Virus record (IMG/VR): IMGVR_UViG_3300018868_001228
Location: 1-43,616 of that record
From: a virus
Length of the DNA: 43,616 bases
Direction: 5' to 3' (one strand)
Numbering within the stretch: position 1 is the stretch's first letter; the number at the start of each line of letters is the position of its first letter. Both the position numbers and the translations under genes were made by a program. This document shows positions 20,659 to 28,144 of this stretch, one piece after another. A model generated the notes under the pieces. The model searched no databases, was not told where the DNA came from, and worked only from the letters and a program-made list of their open reading frames with translations.

Positions 20659-22158
20659 ATGTTCAAAACGCTCCTGGCTACCTGGCCGAAAGACAAGGAC
20701 CTGCCCGCCCGGGCGTACACGCTCGAGATGCGCAACCGCGTCCTCGACGACACGCTGTACGACAAACTGCCTCACGCGTTCCACGAGGAGCGGAACAATG
20801 CCGGAGAGTACATCCCGCTGCGCGAGCGCCGGCCCTCCGCCCGCATGAATCTGTGCCGCTCGGTGGTCGAGGATAGCGTTTCGTTGCTGTTCTCGGAAGC
20901 GCACTTCCCGACATTCCAGCACGCCGATGCTGACACGCGCGCAAAGCTCGCATTGCTAGCAAAAGAGACTGTTCTCAACGAGGTGTACCTCGAGGCAGGC
21001 CTGAAAGGCTCCGTCGGGTCGGTCGCCATCTTCGTGCGGGTGCTGAAAAATCGTGTGTTTATCGACGCGCGCAGCACTACATACCTCACGCCAACCTGGG
21101 ACCCGGAAGCCCCTGACACGCTGCTGGCTGTGACCGAGCAGTACAAGGTCAAAGGCTCGCAACTCAAGTCCGCGGGCTATGTCGGCGACTATGACGACAA
21201 CGCGGACTACTGGCTGCGCACGGTCTGGGACAAAAACGCCGAGACCACTTACCTGCCGGTAGAGGTAAAGCGTTCCAACGATGAGCCAATTGCTTGGACT
21301 CCCGACCCTAAAATGACCATTACTCACAACCTCGGATTCGTGCCGGTCGATTGGGTAAAGAACCTGCCAGGCGGCGATAGCGTCGATGGCCTGCCAACGT
21401 TCCGCCAGGACGCGGTCGACCTGCAAATCGAGATGGACTACCTGCTCTCGCAGAACGGCCGGTCGCTCAAGTATTCGATGGACCCGACCCTTGTCATCAA
21501 GGAGCCTGCCTTCGGCCAAGGTCAGGAAAAAGACTCGAAGGGCCGTCCTGCACCCGTAGGGGGCGCCGGTAAGGCTATCGTGGTTGACGCGGAAGGCGAT
21601 GCGAAGCTGTTGGAAGCAAACGGGTCTTCGAGCGAAGCCGTTGTGACGTACCTGCGGCACCTCCGGGAACTGGCCTTGGAAAGTTTGAAGGGCAACCGAG
21701 CCAGCGCCGAGAAATTGGCAACGGCCCAGTCTGGCAAGGCGCTCGAGCTACTGAACCAAACTCTGGTCTGGCTGGCTGACCGCCTGCGTATTAGCTATGG
21801 CGAAAAGAGCATTTGCAACGTCTGGCAGATGATTATTGCCATTTCGAAGAAGGTCCCCCTGGTGTTCAAAGATGGCACGCCAGTGGGCGAGCTGGCCAAG
21901 GGGCCTGTCACGTTGGTATGGCCGGCATGGTATGCCCCAACCCCGACCGAATCGCAGCAGCGTATGGAGACCGTGGCACGTGGTCTCGAAGCCGGCATCA
22001 TTTCATGGGATACCGCCATTCGTGCAATCGCCAGCGAATACGACATCGAAGACATCGAAGCCGAGAAAAAGCTGGTCGAAGCCATGCGGGCTTTGCGTGA
22101 GAAGGATGCTGCCGCGGCGGCAGCTGCCAAGGCGCCTGCCGCGAAGGGAGGCGAATAA
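20659..22158 (+). CDS. Portal protein
   Basis: The dodecameric channel at the capsid vertex through which DNA enters and leaves. Recognition rests on size (499 aa), position directly after terL and before scaffold and capsid, and portal-like segments: an N-terminal RMNLCRSVVEDSVSLLF helix, a beta-rich wing, a long helix region near NRASAEKLATAQSGKALELL, and a C-terminal Ala-rich tail. It resembles SPP1 gp6-type portals. The stop TAA shares a base with the next ATG. Confidence 0.85.
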   Translation: MFKTLLATWPKDKDLPARAYTLEMRNRVLDDTLYDKLPHAFHEERNNAGEYIPLRERRPSARMNLCRSVVEDSVSLLFSEAHFPTFQHADADTRAKLALLAKETVLNEVYLEAGLKGSVGSVAIFVRVLKNRVFIDARSTTYLTPTWDPEAPDTLLAVTEQYKVKGSQLKSAGYVGDYDDNADYWLRTVWDKNAETTYLPVEVKRSNDEPIAWTPDPKMTITHNLGFVPVDWVKNLPGGDSVDGLPTFRQDAVDLQIEMDYLLSQNGRSLKYSMDPTLVIKEPAFGQGQEKDSKGRPAPVGGAGKAIVVDAEGDAKLLEANGSSSEAVVTYLRHLRELALESLKGNRASAEKLATAQSGKALELLNQTLVWLADRLRISYGEKSICNVWQMIIAISKKVPLVFKDGTPVGELAKGPVTLVWPAWYAPTPTESQQRMETVARGLEAGIISWDTAIRAIASEYDIEDIEAEKKLVEAMRALREKDAAAAAAAKAPAAKGGE

Positions 22159-22565
22159 TGCGCCCGAATTTCCAACGCTATCCCTACCATGACCCCGCTC
22201 GCGGGGTTTATGGGGACTGCCTGCGCACCTGCATCGCTTCGCTGCTCGACCTGGCAACGGATGACGTTCCTCACGTACTGCACGACGACAGCGACGAGTG
22301 GATGGTCCGCCTGAATCGGTGGCTGGCACCGTTCAAGCGCGCTTATCTCGTGTTCGGCGTCGATGACCAGGCGCAGTGGCGCCAAATGATGGCGCTTCAA
22401 GGCCAGGACCTCTACCACCTTATCACCGTGCGTACTGCAAGCGGCACTTGCCACCAAATTATTGGTCGCAATGGCCGGCCGTGCTGGTGCCCGATTCAGG
22501 GTGATGTTGAAGGACGCAGCTACAACGTCCTGGAGTTTGGCTTCCTCATTTTCACTTCGCTGTAA
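22158..22565 (+). CDS. Possible papain-like cysteine-protease-fold protein (135 aa)
   Basis: The N-terminus YGDCLRTCIASLLDL...DDVPHVL is a pattern found in many phage proteins of unknown role. A Cys at the start of a long helix (Cys21), followed later by a His in TCHQIIGRNG and an Asp, is compatible with a papain-like/C39-like fold. No activity is proven for the family as far as I know. It is coupled to the portal gene (TAATG) and precedes the scaffold, so a role in head assembly or a cargo function are both possible. Prohead protease is an alternative, but the length is short. Confidence 0.5.
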   Translation: MRPNFQRYPYHDPARGVYGDCLRTCIASLLDLATDDVPHVLHDDSDEWMVRLNRWLAPFKRAYLVFGVDDQAQWRQMMALQGQDLYHLITVRTASGTCHQIIGRNGRPCWCPIQGDVEGRSYNVLEFGFLIFTSL

Positions 22566-22587
22566 GCCGGTTGCTATACGTGTACAC
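22566..22587 (+). promoter_or_regulatory. Phage-wide motif with GTGTACAC palindrome before scaffold
   Basis: GCCGGTTGCTATACGT runs into GTGTACAC (22580-22587); a GGGC/GCCC hairpin follows. The scaffold gene starts 41 bases later. Confidence 0.65.
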
Positions 22588-22628
22588 AACCCTGGGCTGA
22601 TGCCCATTCAATCGTAACGGAGAGCCTG

Positions 22629-23210
22629 ATGCTCGCAACTTTGAAGAAAAACGCAATGCTGACCGCGATGCTCGCCATCGCATACAAATCGTACGGTGAA
22701 GGCGACCCGCCGGCAGCGGCAACCCCGCCGGCAGCACCGCAGGAACCGAAATCGTTCTCGGCCGAATATGTCCGTGAACTGCGCGAGGAGGCCAAATCCT
22801 ACCGTTTGCGCGTGCAAGAAGCCGAAGCCGCCAAGAAGGCTGCCGAGGACGCAGTAACCGCTGCAAAGACCGACGCTGACACCCGTGTCAGCGCTGCTGA
22901 AAAGGCCGCACAGGACCGCCTGCTGCGCGCTGAACTGAAAGCTGCAGCCATCAAGGCGGGAATCACCGACCTGGACGGCCTGAAGCTTGCCGACACGTCG
23001 AAGCTGAAGCTGAACGATGTTGGCGAAATCGACGGATTGGACCCTTTCATGGAAGAGTTCAAGAAGTCGAAGCCGTACCTGTTTTCTGGCACCGGTAGCA
23101 CCAGTGCCCCTGGCCAAAAGCCTGCGCCAAAGGACAACGAGCCGCTCGATGCGACGAAGATGTCTAAAGCCGACTACGAAAAGGCGAAAGCCAAGCTGCT
23201 CGGCCGCTAA
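22629..23210 (+). CDS. Capsid scaffolding protein
   Basis: The internal chaperone around which the capsid protein assembles and which then leaves the prohead. The sequence is low in hydrophobic residues. It has a Pro/Ala-rich N-terminal part, a long Ala/Glu/Lys coiled coil (about residues 45-110, EEAKSYRLRVQEAEAAKKA) and a C-terminal basic helix (SKADYEKAKAKLLGR) that would bind the coat. This is the GP20-like scaffold pattern. Position between portal and major capsid gene supports the call. CGGAGAG precedes the ATG. Confidence 0.8.
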   Translation: MLATLKKNAMLTAMLAIAYKSYGEGDPPAAATPPAAPQEPKSFSAEYVRELREEAKSYRLRVQEAEAAKKAAEDAVTAAKTDADTRVSAAEKAAQDRLLRAELKAAAIKAGITDLDGLKLADTSKLKLNDVGEIDGLDPFMEEFKKSKPYLFSGTGSTSAPGQKPAPKDNEPLDATKMSKADYEKAKAKLLGR

Positions 23211-23219
23211 CAACTTGAA

Positions 23220-23243
23220 TGCCGGTGCCTATACGTACCGGCA
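23220..23243 (+). promoter_or_regulatory. Phage-wide motif inside a perfect 7-bp dyad before capsid gene
   Basis: GCCGGTGCCTATACGT occupies the left arm and loop of the exact inverted repeat TGCCGGT / ACCGGCA (23220-23226, 23237-23243). Confidence 0.7.
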
Positions 23244-23262
23244 ACTAGCTATCGGGAGTCGA

Positions 23263-23298
23263 CCTCCAGAGCTTGAAAACAACTTTTCATTCTGGAGG
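23263..23298 (+). promoter_or_regulatory. Leader hairpin that buries the capsid ribosome site
   Basis: CCTCCAGA (23263-23270) is the exact complement of TCTGGAGG (23291-23298), and GAAAA/TTTTC pairs inside. The right arm contains GGAGG, the Shine-Dalgarno of the major capsid gene (ATG 23304). Ribosome access would require opening the stem, or the hairpin protects the mRNA 5' region. Confidence 0.65.
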
Positions 23299-23303
23299 CT
23301 TTA

Positions 23304-24659
23304 ATGGCCAAAGCAATTCTCGCGATGCTCTGCATCGCACAAAAACCGTTCGGTATTACCGATTACCCGGCTTCCCTGCAGCCTATCATCCAGCAGAACT
23401 TCCTCGAGCGCGAGTTCTTGGACGGCCTGCAGTCGAAGCTGGGCTTCCGCGGCATCGCTGACCGTGAGACTTTCACGAATGCCGTCGGCGAATCCATCAC
23501 CAAAACCCGCCGTGGTTTGCTGGCACCTACCACCACTCCGCTGGACCCAAGCAAGAATACTGGCTTGGATAACGGCATTACTCCGGACGAGTTCACCGTC
23601 GAGCAGTACACGATGTCGCTGAACATGTACGGCAAGGGCATGGACCTGAATACCGTCACCAGTGGCGTGGCTATTGCTCCGAAGTTTCTCGAAAATGCGA
23701 AGGTCCTCGGTGTCAACGCACAGCAATCGCTGGACCGCCTGGCTCGTAATGCTCTTTTCGGCGCTTACATGAGCGGTAATACTCGTGTCATCGAAACCTT
23801 GGGCGCTGACGGAACGTCCGTGCACGTCGACGACATTCGCGGCTTCACCTGGGCAATCCACAACGGTAAGCCAGAACCGGTCAGCATCGGCAATGTGCTG
23901 GCTATCACCATCAACGGCAATGCCTACAACGTTGTCGGCGCCATTGCCGACGTGGTGAATGCATCGACCACTCCGGAAGGTATCTCGGGTACTTTGACCC
24001 TGAAGGCCAACTGCTCCGTGGCCGACGGTACTGCCGGCAAAGCCGTCAAGTCGGGCGTAGCGCCGATTATCCACCGCGCTGGTGACCATGCCACTACCGT
24101 GGAAATCACCGCCAGCGACAAGCTGACCATGAAACTGGTTCAGGAAGCTGTAGCTGACCTGCGCAGCAACAACGTCCCAGACATCGACGGTGCGTACAAC
24201 TGCTTCCTGACCACTCGTCAGCTGACCGGACTGTACCGCGACCCGGAATTCCAAGTCCTGTACCGCGGCCAGTACAGCTCCGACGCGTACGAGTCGGGCA
24301 AGGTCACGGCACTGCTGGGTGTGCGCTTCATCGAAACCACCGAATCGCCTATCCAGAAGGTCGGCAACGTCAGCGTGTACCGCGCCATCGTCTGTGGCCA
24401 GGGAGCCCTGGTAGAAGGCGACTTCGAAGGTGCAGGTAACGAGGAGTTGGCAAAGCTGTCGCCAAATGAAGTAATTGTGCACGACGGCGTGGTGTTCGTG
24501 AACCAGGCGTCCATCGACCGCTTCGGACAAATCGTGAAGCAATCGTGGTACGCGATTGTGGCATACGCCGTTCCGACCGATACCACCGTCAATACCGGCA
24601 TCATCCCGACGTCGACCAGCTCTGCGTTCAAGCGCGCTGTCATCATCGAATCGGCATAA
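23304..24659 (+). CDS. Major capsid protein (HK97 fold, N4-gp56-like)
   Basis: The main shell protein. At 451 aa it has an N-terminal segment ending LEREFLDGLQ, a spine-helix-like region, the motif GMDLNTVTSGVAIAPKFLENA, and SLDRLARNALFGAYMSGN, which resemble capsid proteins of the N4 gp56/P22 coat group. The middle (about 160-260) is beta-rich and may be an inserted surface domain. The C-terminus FGQIVKQSWYAIVAYAV fits the last capsid strand. It is preceded by scaffold and followed by a strong terminator, consistent with high expression. Confidence 0.85.
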   Translation: MAKAILAMLCIAQKPFGITDYPASLQPIIQQNFLEREFLDGLQSKLGFRGIADRETFTNAVGESITKTRRGLLAPTTTPLDPSKNTGLDNGITPDEFTVEQYTMSLNMYGKGMDLNTVTSGVAIAPKFLENAKVLGVNAQQSLDRLARNALFGAYMSGNTRVIETLGADGTSVHVDDIRGFTWAIHNGKPEPVSIGNVLAITINGNAYNVVGAIADVVNASTTPEGISGTLTLKANCSVADGTAGKAVKSGVAPIIHRAGDHATTVEITASDKLTMKLVQEAVADLRSNNVPDIDGAYNCFLTTRQLTGLYRDPEFQVLYRGQYSSDAYESGKVTALLGVRFIETTESPIQKVGNVSVYRAIVCGQGALVEGDFEGAGNEELAKLSPNEVIVHDGVVFVNQASIDRFGQIVKQSWYAIVAYAVPTDTTVNTGIIPTSTSSAFKRAVIIESA

Positions 24660-24674
24660 CCGCCAGCTCGATGC

Positions 24675-24700
24675 AAAGGCCCCTTATGGGGCCTTTTTCG
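24675..24700 (+). terminator. Intrinsic terminator after major capsid gene
   Basis: AAAGGCCCC-TTAT-GGGGCCTTT, a perfect 9-bp stem with T tract. Confidence 0.9.
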
Positions 24701-24730
24701 TTGGTAGCTATACGTCGCAATGGCTACCAA
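24701..24730 (+). promoter_or_regulatory. Phage-wide motif within an 8-bp dyad; start codon in the loop
   Basis: TTGGTAGC (24701-24708) and GCTACCAA (24723-24730) are exact complements. The CTATACG core and the ATG at 24720 both lie between the arms. No Shine-Dalgarno is present; the ATG is five bases after TATACG, exactly as at terL. Confidence 0.65.
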
Positions 24731-24905
24731 AAAACAAACCCCCGCCCCTGCAGCACCCTTGCCTTCGTGCCTGGTGCTTATTCGCCCGCACTCGTTTATC
24801 GACGAGACGGGTGTGCATCGCCAATGGCTGACTGGCCATGAGGTGACAGACCCCGCTGATATCGCGCTGCTTATTGCTCGCCGAGCCCCTGTGGAGCCCA
24901 AATAA
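24720..24905 (+). CDS. Small hypothetical head protein (61 aa)
   Basis: Unknown function. The short beta-rich protein contains CLVLIRPHSFIDETGVHRQW and WLTGHEVTDPADIALLI segments, typical of the very small proteins found right after phage capsid genes. Position suggests a head-decoration or connector accessory. The start codon has no ribosome site and lies in the loop of a dyad. The stop overlaps the next ATG (TAATG). Confidence 0.6.
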   Translation: MATKKQTPAPAAPLPSCLVLIRPHSFIDETGVHRQWLTGHEVTDPADIALLIARRAPVEPK

Positions 24906-25282
24906 TGGCTTACTCCGAAGCACAGAAAGTCTCTATCCGCCGTTATTGCGGTTACCCCATGTTTGGCGGCAAGCCTGTCCAGGCATTTGGAGCCCGATTT
25001 TTCCATTGGTACGGCACCCTGGAATTCCGGATGAACAATGGTTCTCCTGATGAGGAAGCTGAAGTTATTTCACAGCTTGCTACCCTGGATGCGCTCAAAG
25101 CGGCCGTTCCGACAGCGAGCGACAACCTGGACACCGCTTCAGCCGGCCCCTGGGTGCACAACCGTCACGAAATTCGCGACCGTCTGAATCTGTATCAATT
25201 CCACCGAAACGAGCTATGTGCGTTTTTCGGTGTGCCGCCTGGTCCACAAATGCCGGCATCCGGCGCTACTTGGTGCATCTAA
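24905..25282 (+). CDS. Head-tail connector/adaptor candidate (125 aa)
   Basis: Predicted helical protein (EAQKVSIRRYCGYPMFG, EEAEVISQLATLDALKAA, HNRHEIRDRLNLYQFHRNELCAFFG). Helical bundles of this size directly after the capsid gene usually are gp6/gp15-type adaptors that sit on the portal ring. The C-terminus ends Pro-rich. It is coupled on both sides by TAATG overlaps. The assignment is by context. Confidence 0.6.
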   Translation: MAYSEAQKVSIRRYCGYPMFGGKPVQAFGARFFHWYGTLEFRMNNGSPDEEAEVISQLATLDALKAAVPTASDNLDTASAGPWVHNRHEIRDRLNLYQFHRNELCAFFGVPPGPQMPASGATWCI

Positions 25283-25926
25283 TGAACGCATCCGGCATCC
25301 AGGGAAAAATCTACGCGGGCTACGCGAAGACTGCAGCCCGGCTCGGCTTCGCCACCGAAGTGTTCCGGCCCACTGGGCCGCTGGCAGCTCTCGCCCCAAC
25401 GAATTTTGTGACGACTCTCCTGGCGTCGTTCAACGCCGAGGACATGCATTACCGGAAGGCCAACAAATACGCTCACCCTACGTGGTTCTGCGTTGCTGAC
25501 GGCCGCCGGCTGAAAGTCGGTGACCTGCTGGTGAGCGAGCAGGATGGCACGTTCTTCGTGGCCGCGATGCAGTCGATGCTGCCAATCCTGACTGTCCAGA
25601 CTAACACCACGGTATCGGTGTTCCGAGTCGCTGACGACAACGCGGTAGGAGCACTGCCTTATGCCGGGCCGACCGCCAATAACCTCGAGCCGCTGATGAC
25701 GGAGTGGCCCGCCAGTGTCCTCCAGGGCAGCAAGGGCGAAAAGAACGAAGCGGCGCTGCCTGCAGACACTCGCGCCGCTTTGTGGAACGTCCTGCTTCCG
25801 TACGCCGGCGTGACATTGCGCGCGTCGGACATCCTCACCGACCACCTTGGCCGTCGCTTCGCATTGCAGTCGTGCGAACTCACCGACCTGGGCTGGCGCC
25901 TCACCGCCCGACAGGAGCTCGCGTAA
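25282..25926 (+). CDS. Neck/head-closure-type structural protein (215 aa)
   Basis: Conserved in similar phages as an unnamed neck gene, to my recollection: N-terminal helix (IQGKIYAGYAKTAARLG), a beta-rich middle with LKVGDLLVSEQDGTFFVAAMQ, and a C-terminal ILTDHLGRRFALQSCELTDLGWRL. The pattern (small barrel after an N-terminal helix) would fit a head-closure or tail-connector barrel. The start at 25282 is set by the TAATG overlap; the frame upstream lies inside the previous gene. Confidence 0.55.
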   Translation: MNASGIQGKIYAGYAKTAARLGFATEVFRPTGPLAALAPTNFVTTLLASFNAEDMHYRKANKYAHPTWFCVADGRRLKVGDLLVSEQDGTFFVAAMQSMLPILTVQTNTTVSVFRVADDNAVGALPYAGPTANNLEPLMTEWPASVLQGSKGEKNEAALPADTRAALWNVLLPYAGVTLRASDILTDHLGRRFALQSCELTDLGWRLTARQELA

Positions 25927-26729
25927 TGGCTGATGTCTCCGATATCCAGGCTAGCTTTGCTAGCAAAATCGCTGCGGAGCTTTACCCGCTCGGCACGAAC
26001 CACCCTTCGACCATCGGCGCCCCGGTGCTGGTGTATCCGGGCTGGCCGCAGCCTGCACATCTCGATAAGGACTTGGCGGCCGGTAAAGTCCACATCTCCA
26101 TCTGGGCACGCGGCGACGGTACAAACACGACTCGCTTCCCCAAAGATTGGCAGCAAACCGGGGCACCGGCGGCCACGCTGACGCTCACAGCTGCGGAGAA
26201 CACCGTAACCGTAGGCGGCACCGTTTCGACACCACAGGTGGCGGTGGTCAACGGCCAGGCGTATGCCGTGCAGGACGCCGACACCCTGGAAAGCATCGCC
26301 GCCGCACTGGCTGCGCTGGTGCCGGGCGCGTCAAGCGCTGGCCCAGTAGTGACGGTGCCCACGGGTATTCGCCAGGCAGCGGTAGCCGCCAATGCCGTCG
26401 TGACGCGCGAACTCCGCCGGCAAACCGACACCCTCCAGCTGGTCATGTGGGCGCCGACCCCGGAATTGCGTGTAGCCGCAGCTCGCGCTGTCGACCAGGC
26501 CTTGGCAGAGGTGCGCTTCCTCGAGATGCCCGACCACAGCTCGGCCCGTGTCATCTATCGCAACAGCATCAGCAGCGACCAAAGCGGGAACGCGTTTATT
26601 TACCGCCGCGACCAGTTCTACAGCGTCGAGTACGCCACAACGAAGAGCTCGTTCGCTACACAAATTACCACCCCTACTGTCGACGTCATCCCCTCGCCAA
26701 TCGAGGTCGTGGACGTCAAATTGAACTGA
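25926..26729 (+). CDS. Neck/tail-connector-type structural protein (267 aa)
   Basis: Function inferred from position only. It contains a Gly/Thr/Val-rich middle domain (about residues 78-160, LTLTAAENTVTVGG) that looks inserted between an N-terminal domain and a C-terminal helical/beta part (LRVAAARAVDQALAEVRFLEM). Similar insertions occur in tail-completion proteins of myoviruses. The start at 25926 overlaps the previous stop (TAATG); the longer frame from 25704 is a shadow. Confidence 0.55.
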   Translation: MADVSDIQASFASKIAAELYPLGTNHPSTIGAPVLVYPGWPQPAHLDKDLAAGKVHISIWARGDGTNTTRFPKDWQQTGAPAATLTLTAAENTVTVGGTVSTPQVAVVNGQAYAVQDADTLESIAAALAALVPGASSAGPVVTVPTGIRQAAVAANAVVTRELRRQTDTLQLVMWAPTPELRVAAARAVDQALAEVRFLEMPDHSSARVIYRNSISSDQSGNAFIYRRDQFYSVEYATTKSSFATQITTPTVDVIPSPIEVVDVKLN

Positions 26730-26739
26730 GAGACCCCCG

Positions 26740-27975
26740 ATGCTCGTCGTTACTCAACCCTTTGCAAGCTACCAGCGCGGCGACCGAATCACCGATGCCG
26801 GACTCATTGCGACTATCTTGGCAACAGAAGAAGCCCGCAATGTCATCGTAGTTGGTACCCCTGCCACGCCGCCGCCGGTTCTGGCGCAGCGGACGCTGCT
26901 CGAGCTCCTGGCTGACATCGCCGACAACGGTGGCGCAGTCCTGCAGCCGCAACTCATCGACGTGCTGCCGGATGCAAACGGTAAGCCGCCTACAGGCTAC
27001 GAGTGGTTGCCGGGCGTCTCGGCGCAGCACAATTACGGCTGCGCGCTCACTGACTATGCCCAAGCCGGTCTGTTTAACCCAATTCCATGTCAGACCGGGT
27101 TTGCAAATTCGTCCTGGTTCGCTGGCCAAGACCACCTCCAGGTCAACGCGGTTCGTTCTGAGACCAACGCCACTTTTGGTCTGACTATTCCGACGCCAGT
27201 AGACGCCCTGGAAGTGGTGCTGGTGGGCGCTCAGATTCTGTCCGACAGCAGCGCATTTATCTCGTACAAAATCCAGCAGCCGGATGGCAACTGGTACCTC
27301 AACACGTGCATCGCTCACGACGATGGCACCGTCACAAACGCCGCTTCGCAGCAGCTCATGCATCCAGGCTTCCTGGCCGTCCCGCAGGCAGTAGCGACCA
27401 TTGGTGCGTATTTTGTGCAGTCCTTCTTCGAAATCGGCTACCTGCTCGTGGACGCCAACACTGGCGTGCAGACCCTCGACCCGGGGCCGGCCACGCACGG
27501 AGTGCTGGTTGCCAGCGATGCAAACGGAATTTACGTTCAACGCGGTGGAGACCCAGTCCTGCTTTACGTACCCCTGACGATTTCCACAGTTGCAGGTGTC
27601 CCTACCCTGGCCGAAGGCGAGAACGTAGTCGTCATGCCAATCCCTGGCGGCACCGCTGGAAACCTGACTTCGCCATACCTGCCTATCGGTGCGACGCACA
27701 TCCCCAATGGCCCGTTCGTTCTCTGCACGCGTGCAGGATTCTTCGAAGTGAACACCGCCGTCGCCAACGGCTACGCATCAGTATCGGTACGTCAAACCGC
27801 AGGCGTTCATCCGCTCACGTCGCTCGGCATGCATGGAACTGATGACGACGTGAAATGCATGCGCTTTGACGGCGTGAACGGCACTCTCCACACCCTGTCG
27901 GCGAGCAGCGAAGTGGTCTTCGATTACATGACGCTGAAGTCCCTTTTTGTGCGCAAAGCACGCCTCATCGCCTAA
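26740..27975 (+). CDS. Structural protein of unknown role (411 aa)
   Basis: Not recognised. It lies between neck genes and the sheath and has two parts. The N-terminal ~60 residues (MLVVTQPFASYQRGDRITD) look like a small attachment domain. The rest is beta-rich with Gly/Asn/Ala turns, resembling a receptor-binding or decoration jelly-roll. The composition is typical of a virion surface protein. It could be a capsid decoration, whisker/collar or head fibre. CCCCCGATG gives a poor ribosome site, although GAGAG lies about ten bases upstream. Confidence 0.55.
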   Translation: MLVVTQPFASYQRGDRITDAGLIATILATEEARNVIVVGTPATPPPVLAQRTLLELLADIADNGGAVLQPQLIDVLPDANGKPPTGYEWLPGVSAQHNYGCALTDYAQAGLFNPIPCQTGFANSSWFAGQDHLQVNAVRSETNATFGLTIPTPVDALEVVLVGAQILSDSSAFISYKIQQPDGNWYLNTCIAHDDGTVTNAASQQLMHPGFLAVPQAVATIGAYFVQSFFEIGYLLVDANTGVQTLDPGPATHGVLVASDANGIYVQRGGDPVLLYVPLTISTVAGVPTLAEGENVVVMPIPGGTAGNLTSPYLPIGATHIPNGPFVLCTRAGFFEVNTAVANGYASVSVRQTAGVHPLTSLGMHGTDDDVKCMRFDGVNGTLHTLSASSEVVFDYMTLKSLFVRKARLIA

Positions 27976-27985
27976 CGGAGGCTAG

Positions 27986-28144
27986 ATGTTCGAAATCAAA
28001 AAATCTACGTTCGGTTGGACCGTCTACTTGAACGGTCTCTCCCTCCGCGTTTTCGCTACCGAAGACCTCGCCGCGGGATATATCGCCCAGGTACGCACTG
28101 GTGACTATACGTCAGGTGCAGCAACTAATTCTGGAGCCCAATAA
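27986..28144 (+). CDS. Small hypothetical protein (52 aa)
   Basis: A short gene with a strong CGGAGG ribosome site five bases before its ATG. The product (MFEIKKSTFGWTVYLNG...) is a compact beta/alpha peptide without membrane helix. Its TAA shares a base with the sheath ATG (TAATG). A motif copy lies within its coding sequence at 28098-28113. Good ribosome site, tight packing and coupling argue that it is real. Confidence 0.6.
   Translation: MFEIKKSTFGWTVYLNGLSLRVFATEDLAAGYIAQVRTGDYTSGAATNSGAQ
28098..28113 (+). promoter_or_regulatory. Phage-wide motif before sheath gene
   Basis: CTGGTGACTATACGTC is a good match, 31 bases upstream of the sheath start and inside the preceding small gene. Confidence 0.55.

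Noticed and set aside
23301-24542. 413-codon minus-strand frame opposite the major capsid gene
   Set aside because: Antisense to a clear capsid gene in a strongly codon-biased region; composition is unlike a real protein.
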